NCBI GenBank assembly: GCA_017495165.1
Contig: JAFEII010000030.1
Coordinates: 1 to 64,000 of the forward strand
Reading direction: 5' to 3'
Source of the DNA: Hydromonas sp.
GTDB taxonomy: Bacteria > Pseudomonadota > Gammaproteobacteria > Burkholderiales > Burkholderiaceae
Length of the DNA stretch: 64,000 nucleotides
A program made the translations under genes and the position numbers. Under the pieces are notes generated by a model. It did not search any database, was not told the origin of the DNA, and saw nothing but the letters and a program-made list of their open reading frames with translations. Shown here one piece after another: positions 38,115 to 48,480 of the stretch. Position 1 is the first letter of the stretch; the number at the start of each line of letters is the position of its first letter.

Positions 38115-39599
38115 ATGCACACAATCGGTCATTTTATCAACGGTCAAGTGGTGGAAGCCACAACGCGCAGCCAAGCAGTGTTTAACCCAGCCACAGGGCA
38201 GGCGATTGCGAATGCGGCGCTGGCGGATGTGGCGCAGGTCAATCACGCCGTGGCTGCCGCCAAGCAAGCGTTTGAGTCATGGTCGCAAGTCTCTGTGTTG
38301 CGCCGTGCGCGGGTGATGTTTAAATTTTATGAGTTGCTCAATCAACATGCCAGTGCGCTGGCCGACATCATCACGCGTGAGCATGGCAAGGTGCATTCGG
38401 ATGCGATGGGCGAAGTGCAGCGTGGGATTGAAGTGGTGGAATTTGCCACAGGCATTCCACAGCTCATGAAGGGCGAATACAATTCCCAAGTCGCAGCAGG
38501 GTTTGATTTGTACAGTTTTCGTCAGCCGCTTGGCGTGTGCGCGGGGATTACGCCGTTTAACTTTCCTGCAATGGTGCCGATGTGGATGTTCCCGATGGCC
38601 ATTGCGTGCGGCAATACATTTGTACTAAAACCGTCCGAGCGTGACCCATCTGCGAGCTTGTTTTTGGCGGATTTACTCAAACAGGCGGGCTTGCCAGATG
38701 GCGTGTTTAACGTGATTCAAGGCGATAAAGTCGCGGTGGATGCGCTGCTTGCGCATGTCGATGTACAAGCGGTGAGTTTTGTTGGCTCAACGCCGATTGC
38801 GCAGTATATTTATGAGTCCGCCGCGCACCATGGCAAACGCGTGCAAGCGTTGGGCGGCGCCAAAAATCACATGGTCATTATGCCCGATGCGGATTTGGAG
38901 GCCACGGTTGAGGCGCTTATGGGCGCAGCGTATGGATCGGCAGGCGAGCGCTGCATGGCGATTTCAGTGGCGGTGGCGGTGGGGGAGGTTGCCGATGAAT
39001 TGGTGGCGCAATTAACCGCCAAAACGCAGGCGCTCAAAATTGGCAATGGCGTGGACAATCACAATGATTTGGGCCCAGTCATCACGCAGGCGCACAAAGA
39101 CAAAATTGCGGCCTATATTGCGCAAGGCGTGGCGCAAGGTGCAACGCTGCTCGTGGATGGCCGCGCGCATCCTGTGAGTGCGCAAGCGGGGTATTTTTTG
39201 GGCGGCACGTTGTTTGACCATGTCACGCCTGAAATGCGTATTTATCAAGAAGAAATTTTTGGCCCCGTTTTGGTGGTGGTGCGCGTGCCTGATTTTGCCA
39301 GCGCTTTAAAACTGGTGAATGACCATGAGTACGGCAACGGCACGAGTATTTATACCGCCGATGGCGCGATTGCGCGCGAGTTTGTGGCGGGCGTGCAAGT
39401 GGGCATGGTGGGCGTGAATGTGCCGATTCCGGTGCCACTCGCGTTTCATAGCTTTGGTGGCTGGAAGCGCAGCTTGTTTGGTGACCAACACGTGTACGGC
39501 CCTGAAGGCGTGCGCTTTTATACCAAAGTCAAAGCCGTGTCACAACGCTGGTCTGCGCCGCAAAAAGGCAATGCGTTTACGATGCCAACGATGGGTTAA
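38115..39599 (+). CDS. mmsA: CoA-acylating methylmalonate-semialdehyde dehydrogenase
   Basis: Oxidises malonate/methylmalonate semialdehyde to acetyl/propionyl-CoA, in valine and beta-alanine catabolism. The 494-residue ALDH has the nucleophilic Cys in [15 protein letters not shown], an MmsA-specific signature, plus [17 protein letters not shown] and the KPSERDPSA block. The start at 38115 has AAGGAG 6-7 nt upstream. No other valine-pathway genes adjoin; its terminator is at 39663-39701. Confidence 0.93.
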   Translation: MHTIGHFINGQVVEATTRSQAVFNPATGQAIANAALADVAQVNHAVAAAKQAFESWSQVSVLRRARVMFKFYELLNQHASALADIITREHGKVHSDAMGEVQRGIEVVEFATGIPQLMKGEYNSQVAAGFDLYSFRQPLGVCAGITPFNFPAMVPMWMFPMAIACGNTFVLKPSERDPSASLFLADLLKQAGLPDGVFNVIQGDKVAVDALLAHVDVQAVSFVGSTPIAQYIYESAAHHGKRVQALGGAKNHMVIMPDADLEATVEALMGAAYGSAGERCMAISVAVAVGEVADELVAQLTAKTQALKIGNGVDNHNDLGPVITQAHKDKIAAYIAQGVAQGATLLVDGRAHPVSAQAGYFLGGTLFDHVTPEMRIYQEEIFGPVLVVVRVPDFASALKLVNDHEYGNGTSIYTADGAIAREFVAGVQVGMVGVNVPIPVPLAFHSFGGWKRSLFGDQHVYGPEGVRFYTKVKAVSQRWSAPQKGNAFTMPTMG

Positions 39600-39662
39600 G
39601 GTGTCGTCTTATTTATCATTGATGGCCAAACTTCAATTTCAATTTTAATTCCAGCGCCTGTT

Positions 39663-39701
39663 CCAATAAAAAACTGCTCAACATGGGCAGTTTTTTATTG
39701 G
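39663..39701 (+). terminator. terminator after mmsA
   Basis: 15-nt arms CCAATAAAAAACTGC and GCAGTTTTTTATTGG around a 9-nt loop, with the T-run in the right arm. Confidence 0.85.
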
Positions 39702-39841
39702 CGATGAGCAAGGTTGAGGCTGCATGATGCACACGCAACAAATCAGCGCAGCCTGATTTATTCACGTAAAATCTGCGGTTTCACGCAAACGCTCAAAAGA
39801 GCGCGCACAAGCGTACAACCTACCACTTAACAAAGAGCATT

Positions 39842-41209
39842 ATGGCCAAACCCAAAACCCAATATGTGTGCAATGAATGCGGCGGCGTGTCGATTAAATG
39901 GACGGGGCAATGTCCCGATTGCAAAACATGGAACAGCCTGATTGAAACGATTGAGCAAAAATCAACGGGCAACAACCGCTTTGATTCGCTTGCGCCCAGC
40001 TCAAAAGTGCAGGCATTGTCAAGCTTTGATGCGCAAGATGTGCCGCGTTTTTCCAGCGAACTGACTGAGTTTGATCGCGTGCTGGGCGGCGGTTTGGTGC
40101 CAGGTGCGGTGATTTTGATTGGCGGCGACCCTGGGATTGGCAAATCGACTTTGCTGCTGCAGTCCTTGGCATTGCTGTCCAAAACCCGTTCGGCGTTGTA
40201 TATCAGCGGCGAAGAGTCGGGCGCGCAAATCGCTCTGCGGGCACAACGATTGGGCGTGTCCGATGCCAATATGCAGTTTCAGGCAGAAATTGGACTAGAA
40301 GCGATTTTGCACACATTGCAAACCCTCAAGCCCGAAGTGGCGGTGATTGACTCGATTCAAACCATTTATTCGGGCGAATTGACCGCCGCGCCCGGTTCGG
40401 TCTCACAGGTGCGCGAATGCGCGGCGCAACTCACGCGCGTGGCAAAATCAACGGGCGTGACGCTGATTATGGTTGGGCATGTGACCAAAGATGGCAGCCT
40501 CGCTGGCCCGCGTGTGTTGGAGCATATTGTGGACACGGTGCTGTATTTTGAAGGCGATACGCAATCATCGTTTCGGCTGATTCGGGCGTTTAAAAACCGT
40601 TTTGGCGCGGTCAATGAGCTGGGCGTGTTTGCCATGACCGAAAAAGGTTTAAAAGGCGTGAGCAATCCATCGGCAATGTTTTTGTCGCAGCACAACGCAG
40701 GCGTGGCGGGCTCGTGTGTGATGGTCACGCAGGAAGGCACGCGTCCGCTGTTGGTGGAAGTGCAAGCCTTGGTGGATGAATCGCACGCACCTGCCGCCAA
40801 GCGCTTGTCGGTTGGGTTAGACCAAAATCGGTTGGCAATGTTGCTGGCAGTGTTGCATCGCCATGCGGGCGTGGCTTGCTTTGACCAAGACGTGTTTATC
40901 AACGCGGTGGGTGGGGTCAAAATCACCGAGCCTGCGGCGGATTTGGCCGTGCTGCTTGCGATTGTCTCGTCGCTGCGCAACAAGCCGCTGCCCACGGGGT
41001 TGGTGGTGTTTGGTGAAATCGGTTTGGCGGGTGAGATTCGCCCCGCATTGCGTGGGCAAGAACGTCTCAAAGAAGCCGCTAAACTTGGCTTTACGCACGC
41101 ATTGATTCCCAAAGCAAATGCGCCAAAGCAGGCGATTGATGGGCTCATCGTGATTGCGGTGGAGCGGATTGATGAGGCTTTAAATAAGCTGCGTGAAATG
41201 GACGCTTGA
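39842..41209 (+). CDS. radA: DNA repair protein RadA (Sms)
   Basis: DnaB-like branch-migration helicase acting in recombination. The 455 residues have the N-terminal zinc finger (Cys10, Cys13, Cys24, Cys27). Walker A is GGDPGIGKST near residue 97, the RadA-specific KNRFG motif is in RAFKNRFGAV, and a C-terminal Lon-like domain is present. Normal length; single gene after the mmsA terminator. Confidence 0.96.
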   Translation: MAKPKTQYVCNECGGVSIKWTGQCPDCKTWNSLIETIEQKSTGNNRFDSLAPSSKVQALSSFDAQDVPRFSSELTEFDRVLGGGLVPGAVILIGGDPGIGKSTLLLQSLALLSKTRSALYISGEESGAQIALRAQRLGVSDANMQFQAEIGLEAILHTLQTLKPEVAVIDSIQTIYSGELTAAPGSVSQVRECAAQLTRVAKSTGVTLIMVGHVTKDGSLAGPRVLEHIVDTVLYFEGDTQSSFRLIRAFKNRFGAVNELGVFAMTEKGLKGVSNPSAMFLSQHNAGVAGSCVMVTQEGTRPLLVEVQALVDESHAPAAKRLSVGLDQNRLAMLLAVLHRHAGVACFDQDVFINAVGGVKITEPAADLAVLLAIVSSLRNKPLPTGLVVFGEIGLAGEIRPALRGQERLKEAAKLGFTHALIPKANAPKQAIDGLIVIAVERIDEALNKLREMDA

Positions 41210-41352
41210 ATCTGAAATAACATCTGAGGTTTGATATTGAGTTTGTGGGTTTAAAAATGTTGAAATGTCAAAAATTGTATTTTTTCGGCTTTTGAAATCG
41301 CCCAATTAAAAAACCATGATAAAATGCTAGGATTCTTAAAAAAGGAGTTGAA

Positions 41353-41778
41353 ATGAAACGCATCGCAATCGCCGCACTTATTTTTGCGTCAAACAGTGTC
41401 TTTGCACAAAACACGCAAACACCTCAAACACAACCAGCGGTTGATCAAGCCCAAGTCGCCAATTTGGCGGCAGCCGCCAACAAATGCTTGGTTGAAAAAG
41501 CCCCGAAAGGCTGGCAAAAGGCTTATGCCATCGTTGATCGCAAAGACCCGAAAAACTTGGTGGTCTTCTCGCAAGTGGAAATGAAAGACAGCAAAGACCC
41601 CGTACGCGTTGACGTGTGCGATGTGCCTACCCAAGCCAATTTGGTTCTGGCGTTCTCGCCATTGATTCCAGCGGATCAGCAGAATTGGCAGCAATTGATT
41701 TACACCGTCGACAACCAAGGTGCATTCACCGTGTTTACCGATGTTGCCTATGCAAAATCGCAAGAAAAATCGAAATGA
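41353..41778 (+). CDS. small periplasmic protein of unknown function
   Basis: A 141-residue protein with signal peptide MKRIAIAALIFASNSVFAQ, a Gln/Thr-rich linker, and a domain with two cysteines (NKCLVEK and VDVCDVP) that could form a disulfide. AAGGAG lies 7 nt before the ATG. Stand-alone gene between radA and a terminator. No family recognised. Confidence 0.75.
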   Translation: MKRIAIAALIFASNSVFAQNTQTPQTQPAVDQAQVANLAAAANKCLVEKAPKGWQKAYAIVDRKDPKNLVVFSQVEMKDSKDPVRVDVCDVPTQANLVLAFSPLIPADQQNWQQLIYTVDNQGAFTVFTDVAYAKSQEKSK

Positions 41779-41826
41779 TGGCTTGACGTGAAAAAGTCAG
41801 CATGAAAATCAAACCAAATCGAGTCA

Positions 41827-41861
41827 CACAAAAAACCAAGGCAAAGCCTTGGTTTTTTGTG
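41827..41861 (+). terminator. terminator after the small periplasmic protein gene
   Basis: Perfect 16-bp stem (41827-41842 and 41846-41861) with loop AAA and a T6 run. Confidence 0.9.
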
Positions 41862-41954
41862 TTGCACTTCGAGACGACACAACTGTTTGTCAGCGGCGCA
41901 TAAAATAAGTCACATCATGCGGCCCGTGTGTTATTTGATGGCCAAAAAGACCGT

Positions 41955-41989
41955 TGTGGCGCAAAAGTGATGTTTTGCTTTGCGCCACA
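41955..41989 (+). repeat. inverted repeat upstream of yggS
   Basis: Perfect 11-bp arms TGTGGCGCAAA and TTTGCGCCACA with a 13-nt spacer, ending 38 nt before the yggS ATG. Could be an operator or leader hairpin. Confidence 0.5.
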
Positions 41990-42027
41990 TGTTATTCTAG
42001 CGCCCACGTTTTTAAAATCAGCTTGAT

Positions 42028-42774
42028 ATGTCTACATTACACCCCTCTATTACCGATTCTCGTGCTGTGCTGCAGCAAAACCTTGAGCGCATTCAAGAGC
42101 AGATAAGCTGTGCCGCGATGCGCGCCCATCAATCCATTCCCCATATTTTGGCCGTCACAAAAACTCAACCCGTCGCGTTGGTTGAGCTGGCGTATTCGTT
42201 GGGTTTACGTGATTTTGGTGAGAATTATGTGTCAGAGGCGCTTGAGAAAATCAGTGCGTTGCAATTGTCTGTGCCCAATCATCAGGCGGCTTGGCATTTT
42301 ATTGGGCCGATTCAGAGCAACAAAACCCGCTTGATTGCGATGCACTTTGATTGGGCGCATGGCGTGGATCGGTTAAAAATTGCGCAGCGTTTGTCTGAGC
42401 AGCGCGGCGCGGATTTGGGTTGTTTGCAAGTGTGCATTCAAATTAATATTAGTGGTGAGGCCAATAAAAGCGGCTGTGCGCCACAAGAGGCGCTTGCGCT
42501 TGCGTTTGAAGTGAGTCTTTTGCCGCATTTACAATTGCGTGGTTTGATGTGCGTGCCGGCGGCGTTGGATGCGGATGCCAGTTTTGAGGCACGCAGGGCG
42601 CCGTTTGATGCGATGCGTGGTTTGTTTGAGCAGATTCGGGCAGCGTTGCCGCAGGCGCATGCGGCGGCTTTTGACACGTTGTCTATGGGCATGTCGGGCG
42701 ATTTTGAGGCGGCGATTGGGGCGGGCAGCACGATGGTGCGCATTGGGAGCGCCTTGTTTGGTGCGCGTGCATAA
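42028..42774 (+). CDS. yggS: YggS family PLP homeostasis protein
   Basis: A 248-residue single-domain alanine-racemase-fold protein that binds PLP without known catalysis and affects vitamin B6 and amino acid homeostasis. The PLP Lys is in ILAVTKTQP (about residue 46); FGENYVSEALEK, WHFIGPIQSNKTR and LSMGMSGDFEAAI follow. It precedes proC (36 nt), the classic pairing. Confidence 0.95.
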   Translation: MSTLHPSITDSRAVLQQNLERIQEQISCAAMRAHQSIPHILAVTKTQPVALVELAYSLGLRDFGENYVSEALEKISALQLSVPNHQAAWHFIGPIQSNKTRLIAMHFDWAHGVDRLKIAQRLSEQRGADLGCLQVCIQINISGEANKSGCAPQEALALAFEVSLLPHLQLRGLMCVPAALDADASFEARRAPFDAMRGLFEQIRAALPQAHAAAFDTLSMGMSGDFEAAIGAGSTMVRIGSALFGARA

Positions 42775-42810
42775 CGCCAGATTTCACGCAATTTTATGAG
42801 GGGCATTTTT

Positions 42811-43677
42811 ATGCACATAGCATTTTTAGGTGGCGGGAATATGGCCAGCGCGATGGTTGCGGGGCTGCATCAAGCGGGCAATGTGAGTCGCACGGTTTCG
42901 GTGGTGGAGCACCATGCGGCGCAGCGCGATTTGTTGACGCAAAAATACGGCGTGCGGGCGTTTGAGTCGGTTGGTCAGTTGACTGAGCAGCCCGATGTGT
43001 GGATTTTGGCGGTCAAGCCGCAGGCCATGCAGGGCGCGCTGTCAGAGTTGGCGTCTGTGCTCAATGCGGCGCAAATTGTGATTAGCATTGCTGCTGGTTT
43101 AATGGTACAAACCATCAGCGGTTGGCTGAATGGTCATGCAAAGATTGTGCGCACCATGCCCAATACGCCGGCGCTGCTTGGGTTGGGGGTTACTGGTGTC
43201 TTTGCGCCTGCCGATCAATTCTCGGATGGGGAGCTTCAAACCGTTGATTTGATTCTGGCCAGTATTGGGCAAACGGTTTGGGTGGATGATGAGGCGCAGA
43301 TTGATGCGATTACGGCGATCTCGGGCTCTGGGCCTGCGTATGTTTTTAATATGATGGAGCATTTGGTTGAGGCTGCGCAGCGCTTTGGTTTTGCGCCCAG
43401 TGATGCGAAAAAACTGGTGGTGCAAACCTTTATTGGCGCGAGCGCATTGGCGGCTCAGTCTGATGATGATTTGGCGACGTTGCGCGCCAAGGTAACGTCA
43501 AAAGGTGGCACAACCGCAGCTGCGCTGGCCACTTTTGAGGCAATGGGCTTGGGGCAGGTGTTGACCCAAGGCGCTGTTGCGGCAAAAGAGCGCGCCCGTG
43601 GTTTGTCTGAAGAGCTGAGCCAATCAACTTCAGTTTCAACCTCAGCATCATCTTTACCTTCATCACCCAAAAATTGA
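42811..43677 (+). CDS. proC: pyrroline-5-carboxylate reductase
   Basis: Last step of proline biosynthesis. 288 residues from the ATG at 42811, which has GAGGGG 7 nt upstream; an ATG at 42796 overlaps that site. The NADPH-binding FLGGGNMASAMVAGL is at the N-terminus, MPNTPALLGLGVTG is central, and ISGSGPAYVFNMMEHL plus TSKGGTTAAALATFE form the catalytic C-terminal half. A short Ser-rich tail (SVSTSASSLPSSP) is extra. Second gene after yggS. Confidence 0.95.
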   Translation: MHIAFLGGGNMASAMVAGLHQAGNVSRTVSVVEHHAAQRDLLTQKYGVRAFESVGQLTEQPDVWILAVKPQAMQGALSELASVLNAAQIVISIAAGLMVQTISGWLNGHAKIVRTMPNTPALLGLGVTGVFAPADQFSDGELQTVDLILASIGQTVWVDDEAQIDAITAISGSGPAYVFNMMEHLVEAAQRFGFAPSDAKKLVVQTFIGASALAAQSDDDLATLRAKVTSKGGTTAAALATFEAMGLGQVLTQGAVAAKERARGLSEELSQSTSVSTSASSLPSSPKN

Positions 43678-43684
43678 GACAGAT

Positions 43685-44374
43685 ATGAAAAAAAATAAGC
43701 CGATGGCGCTCTATAAAATCATTCAACAACAAGGTTTTGGTACGCGTGCGTATTGCCAAGCCATGATTGAGGCGGGTGAGGTGACGGTGCGCGGTGAGCT
43801 GTGCGACGACCCTGATGCGCTGTTTGATTTGGAGGATTTGTCTTTTACCATTCAAGGGCAGGCGTGGGATTATGCGCCATTTGTGTATGTGTTGCTGCAC
43901 AAGCCCGCTGGTTATGAATGCTCGCAAAAGCCCAAGTTTCACAAAGGTATTTTGTCATTGTTGCCCGCCAACCTGCGTGCGCGCGATGTGCAGCCTGTGG
44001 GGCGACTGGATGTGGATACGACGGGGCTTTTGTTGTTGTCGGACGACGGCCAGTTTATTCACAAAAATATTTCCCCCAAGAAAAACGTCAACAAGGTGTA
44101 TCACGCCACGTGCGCTGAACCGATAACCGATGATTTTATCGCGCAGCTCAAAACGGGGGTTTTACTGAAAGACGAAGATGAGACCATTGCTGCGGTGGAT
44201 GCGCGGGCGTTGTCTGAGCGCGTGTTGGAGCTCACTTTATCAGAAGGCAAATACCACCAAGTCAAGCGAATGGTGGTTGCGGCGGGCAATCACGTGATGC
44301 AATTGCATCGCATGTCTGTGGGCGAGTATGTGTTGCCAGAGGACTTGGCGGTGGGTGAGTGGCGTCTGATTTAA
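43685..44374 (+). CDS. rsuA: 16S rRNA pseudouridine(516) synthase
   Basis: A 229-residue RsuA-family enzyme. The N-terminal S4 domain is about 6-65. The catalytic Asp is in VGRLDVDTTGLLLLSDDG, followed by KVYHATC and SEGKYHQVKRMVVAAGN. RsuA is favoured over RluE/RluF by the S4 domain and the ECSQKPK segment, but not proven. Follows proC by 7 nt, so likely co-transcribed. Confidence 0.85.
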   Translation: MKKNKPMALYKIIQQQGFGTRAYCQAMIEAGEVTVRGELCDDPDALFDLEDLSFTIQGQAWDYAPFVYVLLHKPAGYECSQKPKFHKGILSLLPANLRARDVQPVGRLDVDTTGLLLLSDDGQFIHKNISPKKNVNKVYHATCAEPITDDFIAQLKTGVLLKDEDETIAAVDARALSERVLELTLSEGKYHQVKRMVVAAGNHVMQLHRMSVGEYVLPEDLAVGEWRLI

Positions 44375-44535
44375 GCAACGCCAGCATACAAAATTCCGAT
44401 ACGGGCATCCAATTGAAATGCGTCATTATTGAGCTGCGCACTTGCGCCTGCCGCAATCTTGCGGGTATGATGGGGCGATTTTTTACAAATGGGCGATTTT
44501 GCGCTCATTTCAACAGCGATTTATTTTAGGTCAAC

Positions 44536-47226
44536 ATGAGCAAAACACTGATTATTGCCGAGAAACCCTCGGTAGCCAATGACATCGCCAAAGCGATTGG
44601 CGGTTGCGTCAAAAAAGATGATTTTCATGAAAACGATGAATTCATCATTTCGGCAGCGGTCGGTCATTTATTGCAAATTTGCGTGCCTGAAGAGTTTGAC
44701 GTTAAACGTGGCAAATGGTCGTTTGCGCATTTACCCAATATTCCGCCGCACTTTGATTTGCAGCCAATTGCCAAATCTGAGTCCAAACTCAAAACCCTCA
44801 CCAAACTACTCAAACGCAAAGACGTGAGCGCCATCATTAACGCCTGCGATGCGGGGCGCGAGGGCGAGCTGATTTTCCGCTACATCATGCAGTACACCAA
44901 GGCCAAGCAGCCGCTAAAGCGCTTGTGGCTACAAAGCATGACGCCTGCGGCGATTCGCGATGGGCTGGCACATTTGCGCACGGACGCGCAAATGCTCAAT
45001 TTGGCAGATGCGGCGCGCTCGCGCTCTGAAGCCGATTGGCTGGTCGGGATTAACGGCACGCGAGCGATGACGGCGTTTAACTCAAAAGACGGCGGCTTCT
45101 TTTTGACCACGGTTGGGCGCGTGCAAACCCCAACCTTAACCGTGGTGGTCGAGCGCGAAGAAGCCATCCGCGCGTTTAAATCGCGCGATTTTTGGGAAGT
45201 GCATGGCGAATTTGTCTGCGCCCAAGGCGTGTACAAAGGCCGCTGGTTTGACCCAAAATTTAAAAAAGACGAATCAGACTCAGAGCGCAAAGACAACCGT
45301 TTGTGGAGCAAAATCGCCGCAGATGCGGTGGTAATGGCGTGTGCAGGGCAAAATGCCACCGTGACCGAAGAAGCCAAAGCGGCCACGCAAATGTCGCCGG
45401 GCTTATTTGATTTGACCAGTTTGCAACGTGAAGCGAATGCAAAGTTTGGCTTTTCTGCCAAAAACACCTTGGGTTTGGCGCAAGCGTTGTACGAGAAACA
45501 CAAAGTTTTGACCTATCCGCGTACCGATTCACGCGCCTTGCCAGAGGATTACATCAACACGGTCAAGCAAACCGTGGCGCAGCTCAAAGAGCAAAACAAT
45601 TACACCCGATTTGCGCAACAAATCGAGAAAAACGGCTGGGTCAAACCAAACAAACGGATTTTTGACAACAGTAAAATTTCAGACCATTTTGCGATTATTC
45701 CCACATTACAAACGCCTAAAAACTTGTCTGAGCCCGAACAAAAACTCTACGACTTGGTGACAAAACGCTTCATGGCGGTGTTTTTTCCGCCCGCAGAATT
45801 TATGGTGACCACGCGCATCACCCACGTGAGCGGCCACAACTTTAAAACCGAAGGCCGCGTGATGACCAATGCAGGCTGGTTGGCCATTTACGGACGCGAT
45901 GGCGCAAAAGACGACGACACCTTGGTGGCGGTCACGGCTGGCGAGAAAATCAAAACCGAGGCGGTTGAAGCGATTGGCTTACACACGCGCCCACCCGCGC
46001 GCTTTTCTGAGGCAACATTATTATCGGCCATGGAAGGCGCGGGTAAATTGCTGGACGATGAACTCAAAGAAGCCATGAGCGGCAAAGGCTTGGGCACGCC
46101 AGCCACGCGTGCAACGATTATTGAGGGCTTGCTTTCTGAGAAATACATGTTGCGCGAAGGGCGCGAGCTGATACCCACGGCCAAGGCGTTTCAGCTGCTC
46201 ACATTGCTGCGCGGTTTGGGCGTGGAAGAGCTCACTTCAGCCGAGTTGACGGGCAACTGGGAAACCAAACTCTCGCAAATGGAGCGCGGCGAACTCACGC
46301 GCGATGCTTTTATGCGCGACATTGCGCTGATGACGCAGATTATTGTCAAACGCGCCAAAGAGTTTAACTCCGACACAATCCCAGGTGATTACGCCACGCT
46401 AAAAGCGCCGTGTCCCAATTGCGGCAAAGTGGTCAAAGAAAATTACCGCCGTTTTGCGTGCAGCGCGTGTGAGTTTTCGATTTCCAAAACCCCAGCTGGA
46501 CGCACGTTTGAATTGGCGGAAGTGGAAGAATTGTTGGTCAATAAAGAAACCCCGCTCATGGTGGGCTTTAGAAGCAAACGCGGCTTTCCGTTTGCGGCGA
46601 TTTTGCGGATTGTCGAAGACGCTGAATTGCCCGCGCGGTTTAAAATGGAATTTGATTTTGGTCAATCGGATGACGATGAAGAAGCACCTGATTTTAGCGC
46701 GCTCACCCCAATTGGCAAATGCATTAAGTGCAGCGGCAACGTGTACGACAATGGCGTGAGTTATGTGTGTGAAAATTCAGTTGGCTTGGCAAAAAATTGC
46801 GATTTCCGCTCAGGTAAAGTGATTTTGCAACAAGAAATCAGCGTTGAACAAATGACCAAATTGCTCACCACAGGGCGCACGGATTTATTGACCAGCTTTA
46901 AATCAGCGCGCACAGGGCGGATGTTTAAGGCATTTTTGGTCAATAACAAAGGCAAAACGGCGTTTGAGTTTGAAGCAAAAGCCGCCAAAGCCCCCGCCAA
47001 AGGCGCGAAGGCAAAAGTGGATGAAGATGGCGTGGTCTTGGATGCCGCACCGCTTAAAGCCACCGCCCGTAAAACCACCACAAAAACGGCTGCGGCTAAA
47101 AAGCCCGCAGTTAAAAAAGTGGCGGCCAAAACCGCAGCCAAACCAGTGGCTGCAAGTGCGGTTAAAAAAGCCGTGGCAAAAAAGCCTGCGGTAAAAAAAA
47201 CGGCAACAGTTAAAAAGGTTGATTGA
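44536..47226 (+). CDS. topB: DNA topoisomerase III
   Basis: Type IA topoisomerase. The 896-residue protein has an N-terminal Toprim domain (IIAEKPSVANDIAKAIGG, then CDAGREGELIFRY) and catalytic Tyr327 in LTYPRTDSRAL. After the core come zinc-ribbon-like cysteine pairs (CPNCGK near 622; CIKC near 728). The last roughly 60 residues are a Lys/Ala-rich histone-H1-like tail (AAKKPAVKKVAAKTAAK). E. coli TopB is about 650 residues, so the C-terminal third is an extension common in betaproteobacteria. Confidence 0.94.
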   Translation: MSKTLIIAEKPSVANDIAKAIGGCVKKDDFHENDEFIISAAVGHLLQICVPEEFDVKRGKWSFAHLPNIPPHFDLQPIAKSESKLKTLTKLLKRKDVSAIINACDAGREGELIFRYIMQYTKAKQPLKRLWLQSMTPAAIRDGLAHLRTDAQMLNLADAARSRSEADWLVGINGTRAMTAFNSKDGGFFLTTVGRVQTPTLTVVVEREEAIRAFKSRDFWEVHGEFVCAQGVYKGRWFDPKFKKDESDSERKDNRLWSKIAADAVVMACAGQNATVTEEAKAATQMSPGLFDLTSLQREANAKFGFSAKNTLGLAQALYEKHKVLTYPRTDSRALPEDYINTVKQTVAQLKEQNNYTRFAQQIEKNGWVKPNKRIFDNSKISDHFAIIPTLQTPKNLSEPEQKLYDLVTKRFMAVFFPPAEFMVTTRITHVSGHNFKTEGRVMTNAGWLAIYGRDGAKDDDTLVAVTAGEKIKTEAVEAIGLHTRPPARFSEATLLSAMEGAGKLLDDELKEAMSGKGLGTPATRATIIEGLLSEKYMLREGRELIPTAKAFQLLTLLRGLGVEELTSAELTGNWETKLSQMERGELTRDAFMRDIALMTQIIVKRAKEFNSDTIPGDYATLKAPCPNCGKVVKENYRRFACSACEFSISKTPAGRTFELAEVEELLVNKETPLMVGFRSKRGFPFAAILRIVEDAELPARFKMEFDFGQSDDDEEAPDFSALTPIGKCIKCSGNVYDNGVSYVCENSVGLAKNCDFRSGKVILQQEISVEQMTKLLTTGRTDLLTSFKSARTGRMFKAFLVNNKGKTAFEFEAKAAKAPAKGAKAKVDEDGVVLDAAPLKATARKTTTKTAAAKKPAVKKVAAKTAAKPVAASAVKKAVAKKPAVKKTATVKKVD

Positions 47227-47468
47227 GTTCAAACGGGTTGCTTTGGTTTAAATGTAAGAATCAAACAGGGTGCGTTTGAGCGAATCTAAGTGATGCACAA
47301 CTTTCTGCGAGCCACCGTCATTCCCGCGTAGGCTGCAACCGCCCTGTAAATCAGATGCAGAAAATGTAAAAATGTAAAACCACACAGCCCTTATTTAATC
47401 TGGGCTTGAATGGCAGTAAACCACAATGTCGGCGCTCATTTTGCCGACTTTTTTCATGGAGCTTTCTC

Positions 47469-48398
47469 ATGTTAGACCTAAACCCCAATGAGTTGATTCA
47501 CGACGCAATCCAAGCGCTGCCCGAACTCAAACACGTCGATGCAAACCTCATTCAAGCCAATATCGCAGCGCTGCGCGACAAAATCATCGTGGTCAAATAC
47601 GGCGGCAACGCCATGGTAGATGATGTGTTGCAGCAACAATTTGCCTTTGATGTGGCGCTATTGCACGCCTTGGGCGTGCGCGTGGTCGTGGTGCATGGCG
47701 GCGGGCCACAAATTGACCGCATGCTCAAACGGGTTGGGTTAGAAGGCCAATTTATTCAAGGCATGCGCGTCACGGACGGCCAAACCATGGAAGTGGTCGA
47801 AGCAGTTTTGGCGGGCAATGTGCAAGGCCAAGTTGTTGGGCTGATAAACCATGCGGGCAAACCGTATGGCGTGCGCGCTGTCGGTTTGAGCGGGATTGAC
47901 GGCGGCATGATTGCGGTCAAAAAATTGGGTTTGGCTGATTTAAAAGACCCAAACACCGTGCATGACATTGGCCAAGTGGGTGACGTGGTTGGTGTGGACA
48001 CAACGGCGCTACACGCGCTGCTGGGCGCAGATTTTTTGCCCGTGGTTTCACCGATTGCGAACGACGCACACAATGTGACCCACAACATCAACGCAGACGT
48101 GGTGGCAAGCGAGCTTGCGTGCGGCTTAAACGCCGAAAAATTGCTTTTACTCACCAATATTAAAGGCGTGCTCAACAGCCAAAACGAGCTGATAGAAGCG
48201 CTCAACCCGCAGCGGATTGACGCATTGATTCAAGACGGCACGCTGTACGGCGGCATGCTGCCCAAAATCGCCTCCGCGCTGGATGCCGCCAAGCGCGGCG
48301 TGGGCGCGGTGCATATTGCCGACGGGCGCGTGGCGCACGGTTTGTTGCTCGCGCTACTGGGCGGCGCGGCGGTGGGCACTGTGATTACGGCGGTTTGA
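47469..48398 (+). CDS. argB: acetylglutamate kinase
   Basis: Phosphorylates N-acetylglutamate, second step of arginine synthesis. 309 residues from the ATG at 47469, which has GGAG 7 nt upstream. Motifs are VVKYGGNAMVD, VVVVHGGGPQI, NADVVASELA and the LLLLTNIKGVL block. Single gene; its product feeds the arginine that a decarboxylase elsewhere could convert to the agmatine used by speB. Confidence 0.96.
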   Translation: MLDLNPNELIHDAIQALPELKHVDANLIQANIAALRDKIIVVKYGGNAMVDDVLQQQFAFDVALLHALGVRVVVVHGGGPQIDRMLKRVGLEGQFIQGMRVTDGQTMEVVEAVLAGNVQGQVVGLINHAGKPYGVRAVGLSGIDGGMIAVKKLGLADLKDPNTVHDIGQVGDVVGVDTTALHALLGADFLPVVSPIANDAHNVTHNINADVVASELACGLNAEKLLLLTNIKGVLNSQNELIEALNPQRIDALIQDGTLYGGMLPKIASALDAAKRGVGAVHIADGRVAHGLLLALLGGAAVGTVITAV

Positions 48399-48480
48399 TG
48401 GGGGTTAACTGTTACGCCCCACACTTGAATGACGGGGCATTTTCTCTTTTTTTGAAGAATAAATATGGATTGGGTGGCAG

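Noticed and set aside
37509-38267. 252-residue open frame on the minus strand
   Set aside because: Covers the lipocalin and the start of mmsA in antisense; no family features.
48416-48438. GCCCC/GGGGC stem after argB
   Set aside because: Only 5 bp with a 13-nt loop; too weak to call a terminator.
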